Source of the DNA: JANQPX01 sp041398025
Lineage (GTDB): Bacteria > Pseudomonadota > Alphaproteobacteria > Geminicoccales > Geminicoccaceae
Direction: 5' to 3'
DNA length: 64,000 nucleotides
Assembly (NCBI GenBank): GCA_041398025.1
Contig: JAWKVM010000031.1
Coordinates: forward strand, 50,611-114,610
Positions 42,733-49,862 of this stretch are shown here, piece after piece; position 1 is the stretch's first letter; the number at the start of each line of letters is the position of its first letter. The notes below the pieces were generated by a model, which saw only the letters and a list, made by a program, of their open reading frames with translations, was not told the DNA's origin and did not search any database. The position numbers were made by a program, and so were the translations under genes.

Positions 42733-43296
42733 CTAACCCAGACCGAAGATCCGCCGGTCACTCCGGCTCAGAACGTAGTCGCGCAGCGCTGTGCGAGCCC
42801 GCTCTTCGACCGCAGGATCGAACGGCCGCTGGCGCACGCACACAGCGCTGCATCGGACGTCAAGCCAGGGCTGGAGCGGCACGCCGGTTGCCGGTGACCA
42901 GATGGCATCACCGCTCGACAGCGTAACCAGACTGAGCCGCGCTGCCGCTTGGTCAAGCGCCGTGTTCACGAACGCAACATAGGCATTGATGCTCGTCGTG
43001 AAAGGCATTTTCTTGAATTGCTCCTCCCGCGACGCTCGGTAGCTGAGGAGACCGGCGGCCAAGGCGTCGAACGCGATGGGGGCAGCACCCACGCGCGTTA
43101 CCCAATGCAAGTCGGTGCTGACATAGTCGATGAACCGCTGACACAATCCAGGAACGGACTCGACCTGAACCCACAAACAATTCGCGTCATCGAAAAGGTC
43201 CCTGTGCCGCCGCCAGAATTGATAGAGAGGGTTGACGTATCGAGTCGGTCGCGGCAGCAGGCTGACAGCGCCGTCGGCTACCCATTCCTTTTCCAT
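42733..43296 (-). CDS. Protein of unknown function between the two tra operons
   Basis: The 187-residue product starts at ATG 43294-43296 (MEKEWVADGAVSLLPRPTRY). It looks like a folded soluble protein with helices (LYQFWRRHRDLFDDANCLWVQ; RFIDYVSTDLHWVTRVGAAP; FVNTALDQAAARLSLV), no signal peptide and no membrane segment. Near the C-terminus it has two Cys (VRCSAVCVRQRPFD). No family is recognised. It is transcribed away from the pilin operon. The 42-bp repeat copy C (43393-43434) lies in the divergent gap, so it may be co-regulated with traA. The longer frame to 43425 would begin inside that repeat and is not used. Confidence 0.6.
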   Translation of the reverse strand: MEKEWVADGAVSLLPRPTRYVNPLYQFWRRHRDLFDDANCLWVQVESVPGLCQRFIDYVSTDLHWVTRVGAAPIAFDALAAGLLSYRASREEQFKKMPFTTSINAYVAFVNTALDQAAARLSLVTLSSGDAIWSPATGVPLQPWLDVRCSAVCVRQRPFDPAVEERARTALRDYVLSRSDRRIFGLG

Positions 43297-43392
43297 AGGT
43301 CGTCGTCCTTTGCCGGAGACGTTCGAGGCCGATCCGTCCCCATGTCTCGATCGATTTCGATTGTCCATTGTCGCACCGATCCGGCAGGCCGT

Positions 43393-43434
43393 GTTGCCCG
43401 CAAGGAGCCCTTTTTTGGTGTCCATGCGGGCAAC
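43393..43434 (+). promoter_or_regulatory. 42-bp hairpin repeat, copy C, upstream of the pilin operon
   Basis: Arms GTTGCCCGCAAGGA and TCCATGCGGGCAAC pair with one mismatch, and the loop GCCCTTTTTTGGTG is identical to copy A. It ends 50 nt before the pilin ATG, almost the same distance as copy A from traL. The sequences between repeat and gene are otherwise unrelated, so only the repeat has been kept. Confidence 0.7.
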
Positions 43435-43484
43435 ACGGATCTCGCTTTTCGTGATCTCATCTCCGCGTCGAAAGGAGATGATCC

Positions 43485-43847
43485 ATGAAGATCAGACAGA
43501 CAGTGCCCCTGGCCATCGGAGCGACGGCCCTTTTTCTGGCGGCATCGCCGGACGCCTTCGCTGGCGGCGGTGGCGAGGAATTTTCCGAGGTCTACGACAC
43601 GCTCACCGATTGGATCGAAGGCATCCTCGGCCGGATCATTGCCGTGGTGATGGTGGTCGCCGGCGTGGCCATTGGCATCGCCCGGCAGAGCATTGCGGCG
43701 TTCGGCATCGGCATCGCCAGCGCTCTCGGCTTGGTCAACGCGCCGACCATCGTCGACAACATCGTCACGGCAAGCCTTGTTCCGGCTCCAATGATTGCCG
43801 AGCAGTTGCCGGCCGTCATTGCCGTCATCGAGGCGGCAGGGCCTTAG
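43485..43847 (+). CDS. traA: TraA-like F-type pilin precursor
   Basis: The 120-residue product has a signal peptide (IGATALFLAASPDAFA) and a small mature protein with two hydrophobic helices (LGRIIAVVMVVAGVAIGIA and AAFGIGIASALGLVNAPTIVDNIV), the layout of F/P-type pilins. AAAGGAG (43471-43477) precedes the ATG. As the first gene of the second tra operon, ahead of traC, and with no other pilin candidate in the F-type block, TraA is the best assignment. Sequence similarity to F pilin is weak. Confidence 0.75.
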   Translation: MKIRQTVPLAIGATALFLAASPDAFAGGGGEEFSEVYDTLTDWIEGILGRIIAVVMVVAGVAIGIARQSIAAFGIGIASALGLVNAPTIVDNIVTASLVPAPMIAEQLPAVIAVIEAAGP

Positions 43848-43876
43848 CCCCTCGGTTGTAAGAAAGCAGCGGCCTC

Positions 43877-44386
43877 ATGACCACGACGCCTTGGCGCGGG
43901 CGGATCGCCATCCTGGCCAGTCTCCTCGCCCTCGCCACTCCAAGCCTCGCCATTGGTGGTTCGACATCCGGTCAATGGGATCGTTTTGCGCCCTTTGTCT
44001 TTGGCGACGGGCGTGACGAGGTTGTCGTCTTCACCGCGCCGAGCTGCCCTTTCTGCCGGCAGCTGATCGACCGCCTGCCTACCATAGCGAAACGCTACCG
44101 GGTGATCGTGCTGCCGATTTCCTTCACCGGCTACGATGCCCAGCGTGTGCGCGCCATGGCTTGTGCCGACGATCAGGAAGCGGCTGCCCGCGCGTTCCTG
44201 CTGCATCAGGACGTGATCCTCCCCCAGCGAGAACCCTGCGATCTCCGCGCGGTCGAGGCGCGCTACGCCGAAGCTGTACGACAGGGCGTGGTGGCCGTGC
44301 CCTTCATCATCAGATCCGATGGCGCGATCAGTCGGGGTCTGCGGGCGGATCTCGGTGCCTGGCTTGCCCGAGGATCCGAACCATGA
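43877..44386 (+). CDS. Periplasmic thioredoxin-fold protein (TrbB/DsbC-like)
   Basis: The 169-residue protein has an export signal (IAILASLLALATPSLAIGG) and a thioredoxin fold with EVVVFTAPSCPFCRQLIDRL: the C-x-x-C motif CPFC at about residue 57, as in DsbC/DsbG-type isomerases, and VVAVPFIIRSDG with the cis-proline near the end. F-type systems carry TrbB or DsbC-like enzymes to fold the Cys-rich TraU, TraN and TraH; this gene is placed accordingly. It is coupled to traC by ATGA. Confidence 0.85.
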   Translation: MTTTPWRGRIAILASLLALATPSLAIGGSTSGQWDRFAPFVFGDGRDEVVVFTAPSCPFCRQLIDRLPTIAKRYRVIVLPISFTGYDAQRVRAMACADDQEAAARAFLLHQDVILPQREPCDLRAVEARYAEAVRQGVVAVPFIIRSDGAISRGLRADLGAWLARGSEP

Positions 44387-46788
44387 CCCCTGACGATCGA
44401 ACCGGCTCGCTCCTGCCGGTGCTTGCCTATGAGCCGGACCGAAAACTGTTCTTCAGTGCCGATCAAACCCTGGCCTTCGGCTTTCTTTGTCAGCCGCTGA
44501 CCGGCGGCGACGACAAGACCGAGAGCAGGCTTCGGGTGCTGCTGGAAGAGGACTGGCCGGCCGGCACCCTCATGTCGTTCTGCCTGTTGGCCTCGCCCAA
44601 CATCAGACCGTTTACCTATGCGGTGGGATCGCTGCACAATCCTGATAACGCACCGATCCTGCGTCACGCGGCCAAGGATCGCCTCGCCTTTCTCGAGGCC
44701 GGCGCCAACCAGGCGCTCGTTGAGACCGCAACCTTCGTCCGCGACTTCCAGCTGATCATCACGGTCAAGCTGCCGATCGCGGGCGCGCGCCAGCCCACCG
44801 CGCACGACATGGAAGCCGCCGACGGCCTACGACGGCGCGCCGAGCAGTGTCTGCGCGATGTCGGCGTGGCGCCCGTGCCCCTGGACCCGAAACGCTACGC
44901 TACGGCACTGGCGCCGTTCCTCAACGGTGGGCCTCATGCGCCATGGCGACGCCACGGCATGGTCTCGATCGACGAGCAGCGCCTGATCGCCGAGCAGCTG
45001 TTCGACGAGGATGTCGATGTTCGTCATGACAAGGACGGCATCTGGCTCGGCGACACGCGCGTTCGGACCCTCTCGGTCAAGACTTTTCCGCCGGCGATCA
45101 GCTTCGGCCAGATCAGCTATTTGATCAGCGATCTGCTCAGCGGGCATCGTGGCCTCAAATACCCGTTCCTGCTGACGACCAATCTCTACTTCCCGGACCA
45201 GCAGAAGACCCGGACCGGGCTCGGCGCCAAGCGCCAATGGACCACCAACATGGCCTACGGCCCCATGCTCAAATGGGTGCCGCAGCTCGGCGTCCGGCGG
45301 CACGATTACGAGACCCTGTTCGCCAGCCTCGACGACGGCCACAAGCTGGTGCGCGTCGCCATGTCGCTCGCCGTCTTCGGCGACAGCGAAGCGGAGGCGG
45401 ATGCGCGGGTCGCCAGCGCCATCAACTACTGGGCCGAGCAGAATTTCACGCTGCTCCCGGATCGCTTCATCCCGCTGCCGGTCTTCTTGAACATGCTGCC
45501 CCTTGGCGCCGACCGGCAGGTCATCGTCGATCTCGGCCGCTACCGCACCATGACAACCCAGCACGCCGCCAATCTGCTGCCCCTCTTCAGCGATTGGAAG
45601 GGCGCATCGACCCCGCGCGTGACGCTGCTCTCCAGAAACGGCCAGGTCATGGGCATCGATCTGTTTGACTCCTCGACCAACTACAATGCGGTCATCGCCG
45701 CGCAGTCGGGATCGGGCAAGAGCTTCTTCGCCAACGATCTGATCTACGCCTATCTCGCTTCCGGCGCCCAGATCTGGGTGATCGACATCGGCCGGTCCTA
45801 TCAGAAGCTCGCCGACATCCTGGGCGGTGAATTCATGGAGTTCGACAAGTCGAAGGCCATCGGGCTGAACCCGTTCGCCCTGGTCGAAGACTATGACGAC
45901 GAGGCCGACATGCTGGAGGGCCTCATCGCCGCCATGGCGGCACCCAATGAGCGGCTGAGCGACCTGCAAAAGGCGGCGGTCTCGCGAGCCCTCCGCGAGA
46001 CCTTCGGCAAACATGGGCGCGAGACGACGATCGATCAACTCGCCGCGGCTCTCCTGGAGGATGGCGATCAGCGCGTTCGCGACATCGGTCAGCAGCTCTA
46101 TCCCTTCACCGCGAACGGCTCCTATGGCAGCTTTTTCAGCGGCGCCAACACCGTGTCGTTCGAAAACGATCTCACCGTGCTCGAGCTCGAGCATCTGCGG
46201 AACCGCCGCCACCTGCAGAAGGTTGTGCTGCTGCAGCTGATCTACCAGATCCAGCAGGCCATGTATCTGGGCGATCGCTCCAGGTTGAAGCTGGTCTTCA
46301 TCGACGAGGCCTGGGACCTCCTGACCGACGGCGACGTCGGCAAGTTCATTGAGCATGGCTATCGCCGCTTCAGAAAATATAACGGCGCCGCCGTCACGAT
46401 CACCCAGTCGATCGGCGACCTCTACGCCTCGTCGGTCGGCCAGGCCGTGGTCGAGAACTCGGCGAACATGTTCCTGCTCGGCCAGAAGGCGGAGACCATC
46501 ACCAGCCTCGCCGCCAGCGGCCGCCTGCCGCTCTCGCAGTTTGGCGTCTCGCTGTTGCGCACGGTTCACACCCAGGTCGGCCGCTACAGCGAGATCTACT
46601 GTCATACCGGCGCGGGCGCCGGAGTCGGCCGCCTGGTGGTCAGCCCCTTCCTACAATTGCTCTACTCGACCTTACCGGCCGACACCGCGGCGATCGAACG
46701 CTACCGCGCCGAGGGCTTGAGCGTCGCGGATGCGATCAATGCCGTCCTCGAGCACCGACGCGCCATGCAGGCGGGAGAGGCGGCATGA
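44383..46788 (+). CDS. traC: TraC, F-type conjugation ATPase (VirB4 family)
   Basis: The 801-residue protein from ATG 44383 has the TraC N-terminal domain (LPVLAYEPDRKLFFSADQTLAFGFLCQPLTGGDD) and a RecA-like ATPase with Walker A AAQSGSGKSFFANDL at about residue 440 and Walker B KLVFIDEAWDLL at about 640, followed by RKYNGAAVTITQSIGDL. Each T4SS in the window therefore has its own VirB4 ATPase (this and trbE). The frame extending back to 44161 overlaps the thioredoxin-like gene and is not used. Confidence 0.96.
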   Translation: MTPDDRTGSLLPVLAYEPDRKLFFSADQTLAFGFLCQPLTGGDDKTESRLRVLLEEDWPAGTLMSFCLLASPNIRPFTYAVGSLHNPDNAPILRHAAKDRLAFLEAGANQALVETATFVRDFQLIITVKLPIAGARQPTAHDMEAADGLRRRAEQCLRDVGVAPVPLDPKRYATALAPFLNGGPHAPWRRHGMVSIDEQRLIAEQLFDEDVDVRHDKDGIWLGDTRVRTLSVKTFPPAISFGQISYLISDLLSGHRGLKYPFLLTTNLYFPDQQKTRTGLGAKRQWTTNMAYGPMLKWVPQLGVRRHDYETLFASLDDGHKLVRVAMSLAVFGDSEAEADARVASAINYWAEQNFTLLPDRFIPLPVFLNMLPLGADRQVIVDLGRYRTMTTQHAANLLPLFSDWKGASTPRVTLLSRNGQVMGIDLFDSSTNYNAVIAAQSGSGKSFFANDLIYAYLASGAQIWVIDIGRSYQKLADILGGEFMEFDKSKAIGLNPFALVEDYDDEADMLEGLIAAMAAPNERLSDLQKAAVSRALRETFGKHGRETTIDQLAAALLEDGDQRVRDIGQQLYPFTANGSYGSFFSGANTVSFENDLTVLELEHLRNRRHLQKVVLLQLIYQIQQAMYLGDRSRLKLVFIDEAWDLLTDGDVGKFIEHGYRRFRKYNGAAVTITQSIGDLYASSVGQAVVENSANMFLLGQKAETITSLAASGRLPLSQFGVSLLRTVHTQVGRYSEIYCHTGAGAGVGRLVVSPFLQLLYSTLPADTAAIERYRAEGLSVADAINAVLEHRRAMQAGEAA

Positions 46789-47168
46789 AGCGCCTTATCC
46801 TCGCATCGCTCGCCGTAAGCCTCGGAGTTACGGCGTTGGCTGCGGCCGCAGGGACCTGGCTCATCCGAAACGAGCTGGCCTTGCGTCCGCCGATCGCGGT
46901 GGTCGACTACAGCCCGATCGCCAATGCGATAGCACTCGGCGTACCGCTCGACCAGATCCAGCCCTATCTGCGCGAGACCAAACGCCGGGCCCAGGCCTAT
47001 CAGGCGGCGGGCTTCGTCGTGATCAACGCCGCCTCGATCGACGCGGCGCCTGTCGACGTCTTCGTGCCGCCGCTCGACGACCTGCCGGAAGCCTGGCGCG
47101 AGTCAGCGTCAGCGGCGCCGAAGATATCGCCGTCATCCGACTTCGAGGGCGACGGGAGTCTTCCATGA
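46785..47168 (+). CDS. trbI: TrbI of the F type (small inner-membrane protein)
   Basis: The 127-residue protein has an N-terminal membrane helix (LASLAVSLGVTALAAAAGTWLI) followed by LRPPIAVVDYSPIANAIALG, the pattern of F-type TrbI, which influences pilus outgrowth and retraction. It is unrelated to the P-type TrbI at 6136 despite the shared name. It lies between traC and the peptidase gene, coupled to both by 4-base overlaps. Confidence 0.8.
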   Translation: MKRLILASLAVSLGVTALAAAAGTWLIRNELALRPPIAVVDYSPIANAIALGVPLDQIQPYLRETKRRAQAYQAAGFVVINAASIDAAPVDVFVPPLDDLPEAWRESASAAPKISPSSDFEGDGSLP

Positions 47169-47686
47169 TCGGGCGCATCCCCTTCATCAAGCACGGTCCC
47201 TGGCGGCCCTTCCTGTTCAAAGCCGCCCTGGTCACCATCACCCTCGTTCTCAGCTTCGAATACATCGCGAAGCGCTATCGGCTTGGCATCGATTGGCAGG
47301 TGGAGCGCTGTCTGCCGGACACGCACGCTGTCTTGATCGATCTCCGCGCCGACGTGCCAAAACGCGGCGGCCTCATCGCCTTTCGCGGTCAGGGGCTCGA
47401 GCCGCTGTTTGCCGACGGTACCCACATGGTCAAGATCCTGGCCGGCCTGCCGGGCGATCGCATCGAGATTACGCCCGAGAGAACCACCGTCAACGGCATC
47501 GAGGTCGCGACCGGCCTTCATCTGGCCGAGCGCCTCGGCCAGCCGCCCGAGGCCTTTGCACGCAGCTTCGTCGTGCCCGAAGGCCAGTATTTCGGCGTGG
47601 GCAAGGCCGACAGCAGCTTCGACAGCCGGTATTTCGGGCTGATCAAGCAGGAGCAAGTGATCGGCAAGGCGTGGAGGCTCGGATGA
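47165..47686 (+). CDS. Conjugative signal peptidase (S26 family, TraF/TrhF type)
   Basis: The 173-residue protein has one membrane anchor (LVTITLVLSFEYIAKRY), then a peptidase S26 domain: RCLPDTHAVLID, GTHMVKILAGLPGDRIEI (the box with the catalytic Lys) and VPEGQYFGVGKADSSFDSRYFGLI (S-x-D-S-R-Y-F-G). The Ser nucleophile position, usually S-M-x-P, appears here in the V-E-R-C-L-P-D region, with Cys in place of the expected Ser. That is unusual. Such peptidases process the pilin. It is coupled to the trbC-traW gene. Confidence 0.85.
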   Translation: MIGRIPFIKHGPWRPFLFKAALVTITLVLSFEYIAKRYRLGIDWQVERCLPDTHAVLIDLRADVPKRGGLIAFRGQGLEPLFADGTHMVKILAGLPGDRIEITPERTTVNGIEVATGLHLAERLGQPPEAFARSFVVPEGQYFGVGKADSSFDSRYFGLIKQEQVIGKAWRLG

Positions 47687-48807
47687 GACGCTTTCTCCTG
47701 GCGATGCCCTTCATCGTCATTATGGCCTGTCCCGTCTGGGCGCAGCAGACACCCTCACCGGATGATCTCGAAGCGATCGATCGTGCAGCGACCATTCTCC
47801 GCGAGCAAGGCAGCGGCAACCCGCTGCTGCGCGATCTGGCGGATCAGGCCGAATCGCTCGCCGTTCAGCAGCAACAGCAAAGCCGGCCGCTGACCCTGCC
47901 GAGGAAAGGTCAGCTGATTCTGTTCGTCAGCGCATCCTTAGGCGAGGAGGGCCTGAGGCGCGCCTTTCAGGCGGCAAGTGGTGATCCCGATACCACGCTG
48001 GTTTTTCGCGGCGCGCTGCCCGGCGAGACATTCACCCAAGTTGCGCGGCGTCTCGCGGCACTGATCGAGGACATAGACCCCAAGCCCAATGTCGCGATCC
48101 ACCCGAAGTCCTTTCGCGACCATCACGTGACGCTGGTGCCGACCATCATTGAGCCGGCGACCGGCAAAGTGATCCGCGGCACCGTCCTCGCCGAGACCTT
48201 CCGTGAGCGCGCCAAAAGAGGGACCGAGATCGACCTCGGGACGGTTGGTCCGGCGAGCGACATCGTCGAGCCGGATCTCACGCTTCTGATCAGGGAGCGG
48301 CTTGCCGAGATCAATATTGAGCGCCGCGCCAGGGAGTCGGTAGCGTCCTATTGGCAGCGCGCACCCTTCATCGACGTGCCCAAGGCCAGAAAGCGACGGG
48401 TGCGGCGGCTCGATCCGACCGTCATCACCGAGAACGACCTTCGCGATCACGAGAGGCGGCTTCTTGCGCCAGCGGGCGCCAGGATCAACCCGCTCGCCGC
48501 GCTGCCTTTCACCAGCCGGCTGCTGATCTTCGACGGCACCGATCCTGCCGAGCGAGAATGGGCGAAGGAGCACATTCGACCGGATCGGAAGACCATCCTG
48601 ATCACCTCACGGATTGACCGTGATGTCGGTTGGCCGGCCTGGAAAGAGCTGCACCAGTCGCTCGGCCTGCCGGTCTACCTACTCCAGGCCAGGTTCGCCG
48701 GGCGCTTCGGCCTCGAAGTCACGCCGACCATGATCGAGGCTTCGCCCGACGGCAAGACGCTCCTGATCACCGAGGACGTGCCGAACGATCGGGAGAACCC
48801 GTCATGA
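47683..48807 (+). CDS. TrbC-TraW fusion protein
   Basis: The 374-residue protein from ATG 47683 has a signal peptide (LLAMPFIVIMACPVWA). Residues about 70-190 match F-type TrbC (LILFVSASLGEEGLRRAFQA; GALPGETFTQVARRLAALIED; FRDHHVTLVPTII). Residues about 225-360 match TraW (RRLDPTVITENDLRDHERRL; AGARINPLAALPFTSRLLIFDG; ILITSRID; GRFGLEVTPTMIE). In F these are two proteins that cooperate in pilus assembly. Their fusion explains why no separate traW or trbC gene is seen. Fusions of this kind occur in some F-type relatives. Confidence 0.85.
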   Translation: MRRFLLAMPFIVIMACPVWAQQTPSPDDLEAIDRAATILREQGSGNPLLRDLADQAESLAVQQQQQSRPLTLPRKGQLILFVSASLGEEGLRRAFQAASGDPDTTLVFRGALPGETFTQVARRLAALIEDIDPKPNVAIHPKSFRDHHVTLVPTIIEPATGKVIRGTVLAETFRERAKRGTEIDLGTVGPASDIVEPDLTLLIRERLAEINIERRARESVASYWQRAPFIDVPKARKRRVRRLDPTVITENDLRDHERRLLAPAGARINPLAALPFTSRLLIFDGTDPAEREWAKEHIRPDRKTILITSRIDRDVGWPAWKELHQSLGLPVYLLQARFAGRFGLEVTPTMIEASPDGKTLLITEDVPNDRENPS

Positions 48808-49862
48808 CCTGGAAGCGCCTGATCCTTGCTGGCCTGTTGCACTTGACGATGCTCGTGTTCGTCCTGCCGGCCGCCGCGCAGGATACGGACGACGGCGCCG
48901 AGGATACCAGCTCGGTCGATTGTCCCGATGCCGATGGCCTCGGCGCATCGCTGGTCAACAATATCTGCTGGGATTGCATCTTTCCGATCCGCATCGCCGG
49001 CGCTGACATCTCTTTAGGCGACAGTTTCGTCCCTGCCCGCGCCGCCAGGACGCCGGTCTGCGTCTGCGGCAATTGCGTCGGCTTTACGGTCGGCATGTGG
49101 GAGCCGGCGCGCATGGTCGAGCTGGTCCGAAAACCCTCCTGCTCGCCGACCCTGAACGGCGCCGATCTCGGTCTGGAGAACGGACGGGAGCGCGGTTCCA
49201 AAGGCTCGGTCGACTACGACAAGGGCGACAGCGCCTTCTATCATTCGCACGTCTTCGCCTTTCCGATCCTCTTGTTCCTGGATTTCTTCTTCGATGGCGC
49301 CTGCCTCGAGGACGGCAGCGACATCCCTGATCTCGACATCCTCTATCTCTCCGAGATCGATCCCACCTGGAACAATGACGAGCTCAACGTCTTCCTCTAT
49401 CCGGAGAGCCTGCTGCTCGCCAATCCGATCGCGCTTGCCGCCTGCCTCGCCGATGTCGCCGCCGCCGAGATCCGCGAAGCAATCGATCCCCTGTTCTTCT
49501 GCGTCGGCTCCTGGGGCCATCTCTATCCAGTCGCCGGCCATCACCTGCAGCACACATCGATGCCGCGAAACACCAGCCTCTTGGGCAGCCGCACGCTCGC
49601 GCAACTGCATCGGCTGGGGCTCGCCCGCCGAACCATGGGCGACGACACCGTCTGCACCGCCCAGCCCGAGCCCTTCCTGCCCAAGACCCAGTACCAATGG
49701 TCGGTTTTCTATCCGGTGCCGGAAGCCAACGGCAAACATCCGACAGGACGGAGCACGTTCCGCTGGGGCGAAAACCGGGTCATTCCGGGCGTCGGCGAGG
49801 ACTTCGTCTACCTCCTCTGGCGCTGGAACGACTGCTGTCAGATCGTGGTCTGCTTCGGATGA
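48804..49862 (+). CDS. traU: TraU, F-type pilus-assembly / DNA-transfer protein
   Basis: The 352-residue protein has a signal peptide (LAGLLHLTMLVFVLPAAAQ) and TraU motifs: NNICWDCIFPIRIAG, RTPVCVCGNCVGFTVGMWEPARMVEL, AFPILLFLDFFFDGACLEDGSDIPDLDILYLSEIDPTWNNDEL and GSWGHLYPVAGH. It contains more than ten cysteines, which fits a disulfide-rich periplasmic protein served by the thioredoxin-like enzymes of the cluster. It is coupled to traN. Confidence 0.95.
   Translation: MTWKRLILAGLLHLTMLVFVLPAAAQDTDDGAEDTSSVDCPDADGLGASLVNNICWDCIFPIRIAGADISLGDSFVPARAARTPVCVCGNCVGFTVGMWEPARMVELVRKPSCSPTLNGADLGLENGRERGSKGSVDYDKGDSAFYHSHVFAFPILLFLDFFFDGACLEDGSDIPDLDILYLSEIDPTWNNDELNVFLYPESLLLANPIALAACLADVAAAEIREAIDPLFFCVGSWGHLYPVAGHHLQHTSMPRNTSLLGSRTLAQLHRLGLARRTMGDDTVCTAQPEPFLPKTQYQWSVFYPVPEANGKHPTGRSTFRWGENRVIPGVGEDFVYLLWRWNDCCQIVVCFG

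Noticed and set aside
44827..46605. Long minus-strand frame of 592 codons opposite traC
   Set aside because: Antisense shadow of the traC ATPase.
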